Translations under genes and position numbers: made by a program
The notes under the pieces: model-generated
Database searches by the model: none
Told to the model about the DNA's origin: nothing
What the model saw: only the letters and a program-made list of their open reading frames with translations
Assembly: GCA_022266195.1 (NCBI GenBank)
Contig: WHVY01000001.1
Coordinates: forward strand, 15,500,001 to 15,564,000
Direction: 5' to 3'
Length of the DNA: 64,000 bases
From: Tetranychus cinnabarinus
Taxonomy: Eukaryota > Arthropoda > Arachnida > Trombidiformes > Tetranychidae
Shown here: in pieces, positions 44,931-60,400 of the stretch
Position numbering within the stretch: position 1 is the first letter of the stretch
How the letters are laid out: each line of letters starts with the position of its first letter

Positions 44931-47900
44931 ATAAAAAGTAACCTTTACTATAAGCTTGGAGTGAATCCATCTGGCATCTTTAATATTTCATCAACATTAC
45001 ATTTTTTTATCCCTATCCTAACATTCCCAATTGCATTCCCAATATTTGACCCTGTTCCTGGTTCCCAAAATCCCTGTCCAAAAGGGAGTTTCATCCTTCA
45101 TTATATCAATAATAATCTTGAGTGTGATTCATGTTGTAAAAGAGTATAACATTAATGTACATGGAAACCCAAAGAACCAGTTTTTATCCATTCAGTGAGT
45201 GTCAAATTTTGTCTCTCTTTTTAGGCCTTTTGTTTTGTCTACATTCAAAATTTATTCATTAAATGGGCTTAATTTGTACATTTACATTTTAATACTTCTT
45301 TCAACATTTGCATCAGATGACTAACCTTTATGCTTAAGGTCTTGCAGATGGAAAGTTAATAAACTCAATTCCCATGTCAATGGATGGTATTATATTGGTA
45401 AACACGTGGCTCAATCATTCTTTATATTCATAGCTTTTATTAAAATGGACTTATTATTGATCTATCCCTTTATCCAATCTAATTGGTCACCATTGAGAGG
45501 AACAATTTGGTTGATTATACTGAATAACATGAGATTGGTTGAGATTAAAAAGCAAGGAATCACAATTAGCATTTCAAGTTTGCTGGATTTAACTTCAAGT
45601 CTTTGAATGTAAATGATTGACTAACTTTCCTGAAAGCTTGTAACAACAATCTGCTGTTGCTTTTTGATAGTCTTTTGTTTCCAATTTAAATTAACTTGGC
45701 CTGACTTTGGGTGTTCATGGTTGTGAATGTGTGAATAATGAGTAAAGAAATGAACAGAATAATTGAGTAAACTTTACATTAAACAAATGACAATGAAACG
45801 GCCCATTGATGGTTGTAATTCAGTTGTAAAACAGCAAGACTTGCAGATAATTGATGTTACAATGTTGAATCTCCTATTCTTGCTGTTGATTTTTTGTTGT
45901 GCTTTACCTTTTTACCCAACAATGTAAAGCACTTGAGTTTGATGAGTTGTTACCTGTTTTCCTCTTTGCTGTTGATGAGTGATGCTAGGATTGATTCATA
46001 TGAACCGGAAAGGAGTTAAAATTGTTAAGGTAAACACCAGCTCAAAATAATGTAAGCGTGCCCAACTGTAATTAAAAAGATAAATTTGTATATTTATTTG
46101 CTGTTGTCTTTGATTTGGATCACTTGTTTGTAAACCCGTAAGCTCAACAAACTAAAACTAGAACAAGATGAAATTGAATATGAGAACATCTCAAATTATC
46201 TGTTAATTTTCACATAAATTGACACAAGTTAGACATGATGATAAATTGCCGAAAATTAAAAACCAAAAAGCGAAAGTAAATCAATTGAAAACACAATGCA
46301 CATAAAAAACAAATAGACAAAACAATCATCGACAAAAAAGCTTCCACGAATCTTAAATTTCCAGCTCGATAACTTGATATATTTGCAATTCAATCAACAG
46401 ATAATCAAGCTATTAATAACTCGAGCCAAAATATTAAAACCAAAATTAAAAACACAAAAAATCTTGATTAAAAGCAAATTAAAAATTAAGGAAAATAATG
46501 AAAACAAAAAAGCAACACGAGTAGCGACTTCTGTTGATAAAAATACGAACAACGAAAAATGGTTAGGTTTGAAAGATTGATGTTTATAAGATGAAAATGG
46601 CAATTTGAACAATTTAGTAATTTAATTTAAAAATAAAGAAACAGATTTAGATTCTATTAGAGTTTTTAATTTTCTTTTCTTTTCGTTGATGATTTAAATC
46701 ATTTTAGTATAATTTGTTTAGTTTTCATTTTGATTTTTTTGGATTTTGTTTCTTTGCTTTTCTTTACAATCTTGGCTTAATTGTGTTTCATCAGTAAAAC
46801 ACTTGACAAACAAAAAGGTTAATGTCCATGAAAATTGTGGTATCAATTGAGAGAAAATGAAGTTTATAATGAAAAGATGAGACATAAGATGAAGACAGGT
46901 GAAAGAAGAAGAAGATTAACAAACAAAAAAAAATCTCTTCATCTTTTCCAAGCATCTTTGAAATGAGCTGAAAAGAAATGGTTTTAAATATGAAAAAAGA
47001 TGTTGCTAATCACACTGAGAATAGGAACTGAACAGAAGAAAATCAGAAACAAAAAATAGTCACATTTCGGTGAGTTGATCATTTTATCCCTTGCAATGAA
47101 GATGAAGATGAAAATGATGAGAAAGAGTAATCTATTCAGGTTATGAGAAGCAACCAAAAAGCGTTGACATTTTGGCCCATTTTGGGTTCAACTTTGTTGA
47201 TTGTTGCTCCGTAACAATTTCATTTGCTCAATCAATTGCAAGTCTTTTCAATTGATTATTAAACTAATTGACAAAATGATAATCAACAAAAGACATTCAA
47301 TGAAACATTAACAGCAAACATGTAATTGTAATAATAAAGGTAAAACGTATTTTTTTGTCATTTAGCTTTTTGTTTGCTTCATTTGCGTATTTTTTCCCGT
47401 TCATTTTTTCATCCATTAATTTGAATTTATTGTTAAGCAAAAATCAATTTCAACAATTTTTAAACAAATAATCAGTTTATCAACTTGATTAACCTTTTTT
47501 GTTGCAAGGATTGAAATTTATATTTCTAGTTAATCAACGATAATTTTGTTATTTTGTTAAATATAAGTTAGGTTTGTTTGTATCGTTTGAGAAGACATTT
47601 TGTTTTAGAGGAAGGCCTCAGTAGTTAATCAAGAATGAAAAGCTGATTAAACTAATTCAGGTTAAAATTACACACTCAACTGTAGCTGGTTAAAACTATT
47701 AACTTTAATTTCGTTGATTAGGTTTAAACTAAAGAAACTGGCAAAAGAATGGGAAAAGAACAATTAATTGCAATCTCTTGATTCATTCAGAGGTTTGGTT
47801 TCCCCACATTTAGGTTGAGTTAATCAAAATTGAACTTTCAATGAAGGTTTTCATGATGAAAATGGTGATGATGATGAGAGGTGACAATGGCCATGATAAA

Positions 47901-48464
47901 TGGAAATGCATGCAAAGAATGAAAAGAAGCGACAAAAAATCAAATTTTCATTTTTTCCTTTGCTTGCTTTTTCACCATTCAAATTGAGGGAAGAGTTTAA
48001 ATGAGTCTAAACTGGTCAACGATTGAATAATTAATTGTTGCCCAGTTTGTTATGGTTAAACTACAATAATGATGATTGTTGATGAAAATTTGTTAGGCAG
48101 TGAGCAATTAATTGTATTACAATTGTAACTATTTATTGGTAAATCCATTTTCTTATTGTTTGCCTTTTTACGCAGTTTTGATGAGCGATCAGGATTTAGG
48201 TTAACCTGGACTTGATCTGGTTTCACTTTAATTTTGAATCAACCTTTAACCTTGTCCAATGGTTAATCAATAAAGAAACTTGGTTTTCGCTTGAAGTCCA
48301 TCCATCGATTCAAACAATTGACCATTTTCAATGTTTCCATCATTATCTTGTTCATTTACATCAATCATTTAATGGCTATATTAGTCGATTGGTAATGCGA
48401 GTTTTTTTGCGTTTCTTTCTTTGCTTTTGGTTTTTCCCTTTTCTTCTGGTTTTCAGGTTCACTT

Positions 48465-51400
48465 TTAATAAGTTTTAATTCCGTAGGCTTCAAGGCTTGA
48501 CATGAGGACATAAAAGAGCCAAAGGCCAATGAATAGTATCGTTGTTACTAGTTTCCAGCTCAATGGACCTCCAAGTTCCCCGCCAATGATAACCCATCGT
48601 CTTAAACCCAGGACTATACAACAAATGCCTGCACATATACAAAATAGTGTCACCGAGAATGCAAGGTTTCCTGGTTCTACGTAAAATTTACGGCCATGGT
48701 AGGTGTGATGAGCAGCGGCAATGAACCAAGCAATTCCAATGCCAAGGAAAACATTTACAGCATTACTGCCAGTTACATTGCCAATTGAAGAGTCGGCATA
48801 TTTGTCGTTTATTGCTGCAACTTTACTGGCAAAGGTATCTGTTACGAGATTTTGGAAACAGAATAAAAGAGTTAGTTTTTTCTCGATTTTTCTTTGGATC
48901 AAAATTTGATTATTTTTCGACTTTTTGTTCTGAGTAAGATTTTGGACTTTCTTTGAAACCTCATTCCAGGTTTAAAAATGAATTTTCATCGATTCATTGA
49001 AACGTTTTTCGACTCAATCTAAGGCCCTTTGAGTACATTATTTTTTTTGCTGTCTTAACATTTCTTTTTTTGAACACTTGCCAATGAATTTAAGTGTAAA
49101 TTTTTACTATTAATATCTTATTAATAAAGACTTCAAATGTAAGGTCGATTTTAGGAAAAGGTCGAAAATTTCGTCTCTTTGTTTTTCTTCGTTTTTTATG
49201 CTTACCTGGTACACTAGTGCCAAGAGCGACAAATGAGATTGCCGTTATAGCATCTTTTAAGCCAACAGAGCAGCCAAAATGAGAAGCACAGTCACCAATG
49301 ACTGCAGTCAAGGCACCAATCAACACAATGCTTGTTATGAAACAGGCCCAACCACCCCAAATATCTGTCAATGAAAAGTGATATTCAGAATTCAGTGTAA
49401 GATTATTTGATAGAATTTTATAATTCATAATTAATGTCGTTCCAACAGGAAATACAACATGAATTATCAAAGACTCTCTCATTTTCAAGTTTACACAAAA
49501 TGCCTATTTGATCTACTTGTAATACTGAAAATATTACTGATCAAAATCACTGAAAAATTGTGAAAAATGAATAAAATTTTATCAGCGACTTAATTTACAC
49601 ATAAAATTTGTTGACTTATTTGCATAGAAAATGAAATTTCTCAATTGATTCTCATCTTGAATCTTCATCAAAATGACAATATTGGATCAACGAATCATTG
49701 AATCAATGAATCAAATGATTAATTACCTGTGGGAGGTACAAGAGCAAATAATACTTTCCAAAATAAGGTAATAAAGTGCATAACATAATCTGAGCATGAG
49801 GGCATTCGTTGTTCACCATCTTCATCGCCCCCATCATCATCACCTGTTGAGAAAATGAAAAATTTAAATATTCTGTTGACTTATATTTTAACTTGAAATT
49901 GCAATCACTTGTAAGACTGGACATTTACCTGGACTAACGGTAATGGCTTCAACAAATTGATCCCACCAACATGATGAACCAACAAATGAAGTGGTATTTT
50001 TTTGGAATAATTTATCAACAGTATTCTGTTTTGTAATATCAAGTGTTGATGGTTAGCAAATGAATTTGAGAAAGAATCTGGTAAAAGGAGAAACAAATGG
50101 AACTTACTTTAAACTCTTTACTTTCTTTGATACGAATTTCAACTCTCCAAACTTCACCCAATTTCGGACGACCTAAAAGAGCGACTTCCTTCTCTTGGCG
50201 AGATAAATTAGATTTAGGCGATTCCGGTAAATCAGTTTCTTGAAATTAAAAAAAGGAGTCAACAGATATTCAGAGTTGAAGAGACTACCAGAAGTGATCA
50301 ACTTACCTACATCCCATATTGGTTCACCCAATTCAACGTAAAATACAGCGTCTTTCTCGTAACTTTCATTATCGATTATTTGAACTTCAATTTCTTTGCT
50401 GTTTCAAAATGGACAAGAGAAAATATTCAAAAGATTAATTACAATTGACTTGGCCATCAATTATCAACACAATTGAGTTTGTTTCCCGTATTAATAAAGG
50501 AGGGAATCCAACCTAAAAATGAACAATTTTTTATCTTCAAATGAATTGATGATAAATTCACAACAGTTTTCTAATAATAAAACTTGAACATTATAATTCA
50601 CTTTTTCAGGCAACAATTGAATGGGATTTGGATTTTTTGGTAAACCCAATTTTTATTGACAAGTTTTCTACATCCCAATAGATGGCGCCTGAATACAGAA
50701 AATTTTTCCTGTTTTTGTTTTGTTTTAAATTGCTCTTTTTCGTCAAATTAAATTAAATTTATTAAAAGTAAACAATTCTTGACCTCTTCTCCTAATCGAA
50801 TTGAGGAAATGACACTCACTTGTCAAATTATGTGAGAATTGAAAGCGATTACCTTTCCTGAATCAAACAAAACTTCATCGTAGACTCGGAGTTCAGTCCG
50901 AAATTAATATGAAAGATTCCAACTGGAGAAGCAAAAGCAATTAGAAAAGAGTCGGAATTTTTCTTGCACCTCAGGTCTCATTCTCATTGTTTATCCTGAA
51001 ATAATCTAATTCATTTTTTTGTAATATTTGTGATTCTCTATTTTATAAGCCTTTTCCTAAAACAATTACCGAAATGTTCAGTACTTTATGAGTCTATCTG
51101 CTTGAATAAAATTCATTGGTGAGATCCGGTGGGAGATCGGTTTTCCAATGTTATTTAGCAAAATCAACTGAAATTATGAGTGAAATTGATTGATAATTTA
51201 ATCTGATGATGAGGTTGAGATGAAGAGGTAAGAATATATTTAAGACTTGAAATATGAGTTGAACGAGTAAAAGTGTTAATTTACTCTGTTGGTTGCACAT
51301 TGAATCACATTTTTTTGCCTAAACAGCAAGGAATGGTGAAAATATCAAATCAATCAATTTATTCAGTATTTTAAAGAAATGAAATATTTTTTGTTCAAGA

Positions 51401-54400
51401 ACAAAGACTTTCATTCACTGAGTAAAAGTAAAATTGAAATATGAAGACTTGAAAAGCGTAAAAAAAATGAAAATAAAATGTACAAACACTCGGAGTGAAA
51501 GGGAGTTGAACTGGGAGTGAAAAGTGTATTGAAATGAAGTTGAAAAGATGAGTAGAAAGCAAATTGATAACTTGTTTCAAAGATTAATGTTTACACTTTT
51601 GCCTGTCAACTGTTCAATGATGAAAAAGTGATGAATTTGAAATTTGGCGAAAAAAAGTTTCAATGAGAAGTTCAAAAGAACCAAAAAAGAGGAAAAAATG
51701 GAAACACAAATTTAGACAATCATGAAACTAAATATAATATTTACTAATGAGAAGGACAAACAATTTGATGATGAAGCAGCGGATGATCGGGTTACAGTGA
51801 TAATGGTTCAGCCTTTTTCAGGGTTGAATAGTGAATGAAGCCTTTTATCCAAACGATGAGGATAAAAGGATAACAATTATATTGATGAAGATGATTTTAA
51901 TGACGATTCTGGTGATCATCTACATTCGTCCATAAAACAAATAAGACGATTGGTTATCAGCCTCAATTGAATGAATAAGAACTTTTTTTCTGCTGAATTG
52001 ACCTCTTCTTTGAAAGATTATCTTTAATCATTTTTGACCTTAATTGTGTTTATAGTTTTCATGATAATTTGCTTTTGTCTGTCAACAGTTTTTCATTGTT
52101 ATTGGATAATGATTAATCACATTTAGTGGATTTGATTCAACATGAGTTTCAGTTTTGATGTTTCATTACTAATTGCGGTAATTTAGATGAATTTATTGAA
52201 TGAGAATCACGTCTGTTAATGGCTTTTGTTTTGATTGTTGGTTGGAAATGCAATTTTTAAAGATCATTATATGATAATTAAGAGTAATTATGATTAAAAA
52301 TGTGTTGCACAAAAGAGTCTAACAAGAGTAGGAAAGGGAAGGCAAAAAACTGATGAATGAAAGTAAATAGTGGTTACAATTAAATTAACATTTTCTTGGG
52401 TAAATATTAATATTGATTATTAATTATATGATTAATTTGAGAGATTAATTTGATCGCCAATTAGAGTTGATAATAATGGGTATTAATGGTGAATCTTGAA
52501 AGTGAAACTTGCAAAAGACAAAATGAAGAGTGAAAAATTGATTGTTCAGAGTTGAACAGTTAACGATTTGAGAGAATCGCTCTTCTGTGGCTTTTACCAA
52601 TAATTATGCTGTCAAATTTTCTTTGGTCAAACAATTAACTGGCGGTTAATGATGATGATTTTTAAGTTAATTACTGTTAACATTATTATAGTCTTTTACT
52701 TGATTAACGATGAAATTAACTCTTAGTATTATATTGGCAGAGTTATTGGTTTAATGGTTCAATAAAGTTAAATACTAAGCAATAGGAATACAGAAAGTCA
52801 ACTAAAAATCAAAATTATTGTTGATTCTTGTCCCAGAACTAACATTTCCCTGCTGTTATCAAAATTTTAGATTTTCGCCGATTTGAGTCGATCAATCGTA
52901 ACTATCGCTCTCACTTTGCACCTTTTGAAATGAAAAAGGACAATCAATAGATGCTGACAATCAGTTGGTTATCTGATTGTAATTCATCTCTGCAATTAAG
53001 AGGTTGATGGCACTTCATGAGTCTAACAATCGCATTGAATGTTGAACGATTTCCAATTTTGGTGTCTATTTGAGCAAAATAATTGAAAATACTTCAACTT
53101 TTCAATTTACCATTAAATTTATTGCCTTCTTCAATTTGAATTGTATTCAAATGAATGGCTTTTTTTCTTGATTCTGGTAATTTATTGATATTAATATAAT
53201 AATGATAACCTTTTGTACTTTTATATCATCAACTTTACATTTACAAGTACATTTAGATTATATTAAGATACAATCATTGAATGGACCTTTATTGTTATTA
53301 TTGTTATTGTTATTTATCTTTACTGTTATAACATTTAAATTGTCAACTAAATCAAGGGAAAATCATTTTATAGCTAATAGTTTATCACAATGGTAATAAT
53401 TTAGCCATAAAGATGAGTTATCAAATATTAATGTTGAAAGTGATTCAAAAGACGAAACACTTTTATTGTAACTGTTAATCAATCATATTTACTGATCATT
53501 TCAATGATCAAAGTGTCGCATTTTGTTCATGTTAAGTCAACTTTAAATTTTCACACATTTAACATTAACACTCAATTGTTACATTAAATGACATTAATTT
53601 TCAATTGAAATTGGATATTAATTGCGATAATTTTGATTCCTTTTTTCAAGTTTTTCATGCTATGGTTATTTTATTGAATAAATCATTCAAATTTTTGACT
53701 GATTTTGTCATTATCTCTGATTATTATTAGTTGACTTATTAGACTAAATGTTATTTAATATCATAATTAGCATTAAAAATGAATCTAAAACTAAATTCAT
53801 TATAAATGGAAACATTTTATGGAAAAGACAATCAAATAAAGCGCCATTAATCAAGTCACATTGGCAACCACGCCTCAACAGAAAGGATTGGAAAGATTTA
53901 TTTTGAGTTAAGCCTTCGTTGTAAATGTTTTACGGTTAATTGTATTTGATTAAAGTGTATTTTGGCCAATTGATTTTTACTCTATCCTATTAAAGCCTGG
54001 AAACATCATATGCCGGAAGAAGGTAAGAAAAAAGTATATTTAATTGACAAGAATTCCAATTTATAATAATATTGGAGCAAAAATTTGCTAACAATTACTT
54101 TAGCTTTTGAACATTTTTGTGTTTTCCCTCTGTTTTTAATGGTAAAATTAACCTCTTCTTTTTGTCTATTTTTATATTCAATTATTACAGCAAAGGTAAA
54201 GGCAGTATCTAATCAAGTGAGAGTTTCAAATGGAGTTTAAATTGCCCTGAGAATTAAAATTGAATCGAAAGAGTTTACAAAGTTTTTTTTTGTAATTGAA
54301 CATTCAGTGAAAGAACAGATGAACATTTTTGTTTCTGGTAAGTTTATAATTAGCATGTTAAATAATTGGTCGTCCATTTTAATTGTTTTATTTTCTTATT

Positions 54401-57400
54401 GTTTCGTTTCAGCTGGCTTATGTTTCTGGTTTTGACTGTTGATCGCATAAGGGTAATTGAATAATGCAACCCAACGCCTCCAGAACAAAATACTGTATAA
54501 TGTGTCCATCAAGAACAGACGATGCTGAGCAGACGACACAAAGAAAAGGCCAACTGGTTTCAAATTGGTGGCATTTCAGGAACTGTTGAAGTTAATTATG
54601 GGAAATTAATCTAGTCAAGTGATCTCAAGGAGTTATTTTGTTATGATTGTGATGATGTTTGACTGCATGTATGGATAAATATTTTAGAGGAATACTTATT
54701 GGAGTTAACCAGAAAGACTATGAATTTTCAACGAATTATTGAGCAAATTATTCATCATGTTATTGGAGTTGCTTTTTTTGCTCAATATCAGAGAGAAAAT
54801 TTTGAGGCAACTTGTCAGAAAACACTTTCCCCGTCATCAAATTGATTGATATTTTATTATTAATCATTTATTAAGACATTTCTTATCAAATTGGTTTGTT
54901 GTTTGATTAAAATTTAGCATTAAACAGCAACAAAAAGTGTGTTACCATGAAAATGAAAACACTTTTTGATGTTTCAGTTTGATGGATTATTAGATGAAAT
55001 GATTTAGTGTCTGATGGATGAGAGGCAAAATTGACAATGAAATACATATTCCTGTTAGGCGTTAAAGAAGACGAGTTGGAAACATTGACATAACCCAAGT
55101 TAATCAAAGTTTAATGGATATATTGCTACATAACTGTAATCCAATGGAGTTAATCCTATTCTGTGGAATTAAATAATGACAATTAACACGAGATTATAAT
55201 GTCATTAACCAGCAAGTAAGAACTGCAAACATCTCAAGAGGAAAACGAGCAATATTATCAACAAAAAGATTCATCAAGTTTTTGTTGGTGCACATTAACA
55301 ATCTATTGCAATTGTTAATGATAATTTGATTATGCATTGTAATCATTGATCCACAATGTTGACAAATGGCCATTTTAAGCTGAGGCTTGACTGATCTCAT
55401 AATCAATGATGGATTTGCACACAAAAGAGATGGAGTCAAAAAAATTCAGCAAGATTATTGTTTCTAATTGGATATTATCATGATGATGAGGAAAAGGAGG
55501 AGTAAACACACACAGAATATAAGGAGGGAAAATAAAAAAGTTAGATTATTCAGATTATAGAGATAATTAACGAGGTAATCAGTTTGGATTTAATGTGAAT
55601 TGTGAATTGCAAGAGATGTAAAGTATTAATTGCAGTGGATTGACATTGTCATTAAACATTTTCAAATCTATTACCAGTTTGTTTCAATTATAAAAACTAA
55701 TCGAACAGATTAGTAGCTAATTTATCTAACAATACAATTCAATTGAAAAGTGTGCAGATTAATTTAATTCCATTAATTTTGTACTCGATAATTTAACCAT
55801 GTTCAAGTTACGTTCAGACATTTTGAACGGTAAAAACTGTTGTTGTGATTAGAAAGTTGAAGCATAGATGGCATTAAACGGTACAAGATGATAAAAAATT
55901 AATTTTTCATTCCATGATTTTCATCAGGTTTTATTGAATTTCAATTTCAATCAATAAATTTTTCTCTTTTAAAGATACAAGTTCATTTTGATAACCATTG
56001 AACCATTAATTTCATCAATAAATCTCATTTGTATCTCAAACTAATCGAGGTAAGTGAAGCTGTTGAATATTGAAAATGCTTACACAAGAAACAAAAAAAT
56101 AACCAAAATGAGAAAAAATACAAATTAAAATACTACATTCACCATTGAGATAATACACTCATTTCAACAATGGCTAATTAAACAGAAGTTAAATCTAATT
56201 TTGATTTAAGTCAATTTCATTTCGATTTCCTTTCGTAAAATATCAGTGAAAAAGCTCAAGAAATCAACTAGAAGTGACGATTAAGGCTTAAATTTCAGCT
56301 TGTTGAGACATTTTATGCTTTTAAGATTTTCAACTTCAAATTGACTTAAGGAACATTCAGTTATAATATCAATTTTTTCAGTCAATGATAATTTGCAGTT
56401 ACATGTTATGCTGACACTTGATCGTCTTAATTAAGACTTGAATCGTCTGACCCTTTAAACCCTCAATTTTTTGTTGTTTTAGTTCACCTAGATGGCAGCA
56501 TTCAAAAGTCAAAAGTCAACGTAATTCTGTAAATGATTTGAAATCAAAGAGAAGCTGAAATTGAAACTCAATTATTGTAAAATGTAGACTTTTTTAACCA
56601 AAAATATTTGTCTTACAATGTTAGAAACGATTACTTGGATTGCCAAAAAATCTTGAATAGTTTGAACTTTTATATTCAATTTTTGTGTCCATTAGTGTCA
56701 AGTATCTTCTAGAAAGATCATCAACTCAACAGGATTAAACCGTTAAATGTGATTTTTTTGAAAAGTGTTGACCTCATTTTCATCTCGTCTGACTTTATGA
56801 AAAGAAATCAGATTTAAGATTATCAATAATCACATTGAAAGTTCTTTAATCATAATCATCACACTGTTCAGTCAAGTTTTACCTTTAATTTTAAACTTGT
56901 GAGCTGTTAATGCATGAATCTTTAACAAGAATGAGTTGAGCTAACATTTATCCAGAAGATTGAGTCTTTAACGTCTTTTTAGACTCCAACAATTGGATTC
57001 ATTTAATGGTTAGTATATTGATTATCTTCTTTTACCTTTAATCTTCTTCTATTTTGGAAAGTTGATCGAAAAGGAAAACATCGCTTCTCATGGAAATAAA
57101 ACGACCATTTATTTACCATCAATAGCCAGTACCAATGCAATATTCATTCCCATAATGACGTTACCTTAAGAATGGTCAACTCAATTTGGAATGGTCTTCA
57201 GTCTAATATTTAATGTTCTGATGTGATTGTTTAACGTTTCGTTGATTTTCCTTCATTTCAATTCTTCAGATTTTTACTATTTGTTCTTTATTCTCTCTTC
57301 TTTTCTTCCCTTTCTCTCCTCTCTCCCTTCTGTTTCTATTCCAAACGATTATCCATCTTTACTTACTCACAACTTACGTAAGCCAGTAGCCATAGTCTAG

Positions 57401-60400
57401 CTTTACTATTTGCCAATCTGATGATTCTGGATAATGAGCCATGCAATGAAAATAACATTAACATTCTTTCATCTTCTCTTTCCCTTCTTTCCCCTCATTT
57501 TTATTCATTCATTTTGTTTTATCCTCGTTTCCATCCTTAGACCTTTTAACATTCCAATCTACTCAGTTCCATACACTCTTATCATCTTCACTTCAACCTT
57601 TTTCGTCTTCGTTACAGGCAAAAAAATCGGATGGCAAAAAAGCATCAAACAAACAAACAATCATGGAAACATTTTACTTTCATCTCACCATCCGGTCAGA
57701 ACTCAGTGGTGACCATTTATATTATTTATCTTGAACCTGAAGGCTGAAACACACAGACACACTTTAATGCACTGCAAGGAGGAAGAAACAAGAGACCAAA
57801 AAAAAGTGAAGGCGAAAAAAAGAGGAACCAAGAAAATCATCTTTAATCTCGTTTAGTGAAAAACAGGCAAAAGCTATTCAATGGAAAGTGATTAATGATA
57901 ATAACATTTTTTGTCGACTCCAAATATCACCAATTTGATTAACAATTTAAATAGCCAATTTTCATTCACAAATCCATATTCATTAGGATTCCAATTGAGT
58001 TTGCTGATTAAACTGAATACAGCCCAAAGCAGAGGAGGAAAGACGATACCAGTGATTGTACCAGTAATCAGTTGAATGGTGGTTAATGTTTCCATATCAA
58101 ATACCCAATTGAATATTCAGGGAAAATACTTGAAGCAAAAGTTGGAAACTTTAAAATTTGAAAGAAGCTACCAAATTGCGATCGCAAAGGAAAAACCAAA
58201 GTCAACCTTTTTTTGCTTTTCATTTCCATGCCAAGTAGTAACCATGAAAATTTCATCTTCTACCTCTTTTCACCATTACATGATAATATTTATACGATGA
58301 AAATTTAGAAGAATCTTATCAGGAATATGAATAATATCCGACAATATGTACATCTACTTATGAATTCAGCTTCACGGTCCAAAGAATTGTATGAATGTTT
58401 TTTTTCCACTTTTTGTTCCTCATCAACTTACATGTATTAGGAGTTATTATTGATATGAATCAGAATTGATTCTTTCATGAACAAATAATCATGTAACATA
58501 TTTTTCATCCCTAATTCAAATTGAAGAAAAGGAAAGAAAATTTAAATTTTTCCAATTTCTCCTCGTTAAGGTAAATAATGTCTAACTCAATAATCAACAT
58601 TAAAAAACAACTCGCAAGGTTGATTATAATGAGTTGCAAGTTAATTGTTTGTTTGACTGTTTAATAAATTGTAAAAATATTCAGACTCAATCTATTGACT
58701 CAAGATTTGGTTGTTTAATAACAACAAAATAAGGTTTTCTGGATTCAAGTAAAGCTTTCCTCATGTAAAACGCAAACCTTACAACCTTTTTTTCAACTCC
58801 GTTTGTTATTTCAATTTGTTTCATGTTTTGCCAGTTATTTTGGCTGATTTATCTTCATGAAAATTTATTTCACTTTCAATGAGCATTCTCTGAATAACAA
58901 TGATAAAAGTGACAGAATCTGTTGTGAAAAAAACTGAGTTGCAAAGAAGAAGAAAAAGAAATGCAAAAAAGAAGCTTGAAAATTGTTGTGATCAAAATTT
59001 GGATTTGGTGAAGCTTGGTGATCATTTCATTGAATAGATAACAGTATATTTCATGATCATCATGAAGATAATGGTGAAGGTGAAAAAAACTGAGACAGAA
59101 ATGAATGTTCAACTGAGCGTAAAGAGCAAGCTTGGCAGGTTACCATGTATTTGGGTTTTCACTTCATTACAGTGAACTGCTTTTGTTTTCAATCCTTTTC
59201 ATACTTCTCCTCTCATTTTAATCTTGATCATCTTCATGTTCATGATCATCTTGAATATGAACCATCAAGACTAGTGTGACAGCCGTCGGGATCAAACACT
59301 TTAAGTGCTTCTGTATGAACCTGATTCAAGGGTAAATATTTTTCTATTTCATTTCATTGAGTTTCTTATTTTGTTTTTGTTACCAACTTTTCAGACGATT
59401 TAATGTTCAATCAAGACCTAAGGGTTAATCCATCAAATGTGAACAATGAAATTGGTGAAAACAAAAGCTTATTTTTCACTGTTTACAGTCTCATCAACAC
59501 TTGTGAGATAAATTTAGTCTCCTCTTTACCTGTCAACACATTTAACTAACTTTGTCCATCTCTTTGATAATTTGATTTCTAGGACCTACTTTATCATGAT
59601 CATCATGGTCTTTGTCATTATCATCTTTACCATCATCATCTTCATTATATTACTGAATGAATGGTAAAAGTTGTACAGTGTAAGTTATAATAACCTAAAG
59701 CTATTTGGGTTGAAGACAAAGTTATTGTCATTGAATAAACAGCCTTTATTGGGTTTCACATTTGACAATCAAGTTGATAATAAAAGCTGAAAACAATTCA
59801 CATGATTGAGACAATTAAGGGTTCCAACTAATTTGTATAACTCACAGTGTGAGTCTTTAATGGTTGAAAAGGGCGCTTCAAGGCAAGACATCAGCTGTTA
59901 ACCTTTTGTTGCATTTTCATTATAAAATTTGCTTTTCAATATCGACTTTTCATTTTGTTTTCTCGTTTTTACGTCATAAATTGTTTTTATTACTATTGAT
60001 TGGTGTATTTACCGGGAAATTGGTGTTATTAATTGGCCATAAAGGATCTATTATTGTTTCAATGTGTTCAACTGAGCGTTGAAATGTGATATTTTTTGTA
60101 CTTTTCATGACGGCAAACATTTGTAGTCAATGGTTTGTCTGAAGAGTTTCAAGTAATGTGATGATATTAATAGTATCAATCGGCAGATGAATATAAGATT
60201 AAATTACAACATTAGATGGAAATGCGTGTGTTTGGTCAGCAAATGTTGGATATTCAAAAGAGATAAATATTGGATTAAGGTATGGATTTTGAGAAGCAGA
60301 ATATTGAACAGGAACAAAGTATTTAGGAATTGGAGGGTTTATTATTTATGAATGAGGATTGGAGTTGATGAAAGTTAGTTTGTTGTTAGCTTGACTGAAT

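Larger units (their letters stand above)
37424..48464. other. 11-kb gene-poor region between XPR1 and NCX
   Basis: No conserved gene was recognised on either strand. It contains a GA microsatellite at 39358-39376 followed by GATGAGAAG repeats to about 39420, another GA run at 42366-42385, AAT/ATT runs at 44847-44930, and a 15-bp tandem (ACCATGACATTAT) at 37828-37853. Weak open frames at 42446-42625 (-) and 44961-45149 (+) are discussed in the findings. Much of it may be XPR1 5' flank or regulatory DNA. Confidence 0.5.

Noticed and set aside
48212..48478. 88-codon plus-strand frame next to NCX
   Set aside because: Phe/His-rich and running into the antisense of the NCX 3' end; no supporting feature.
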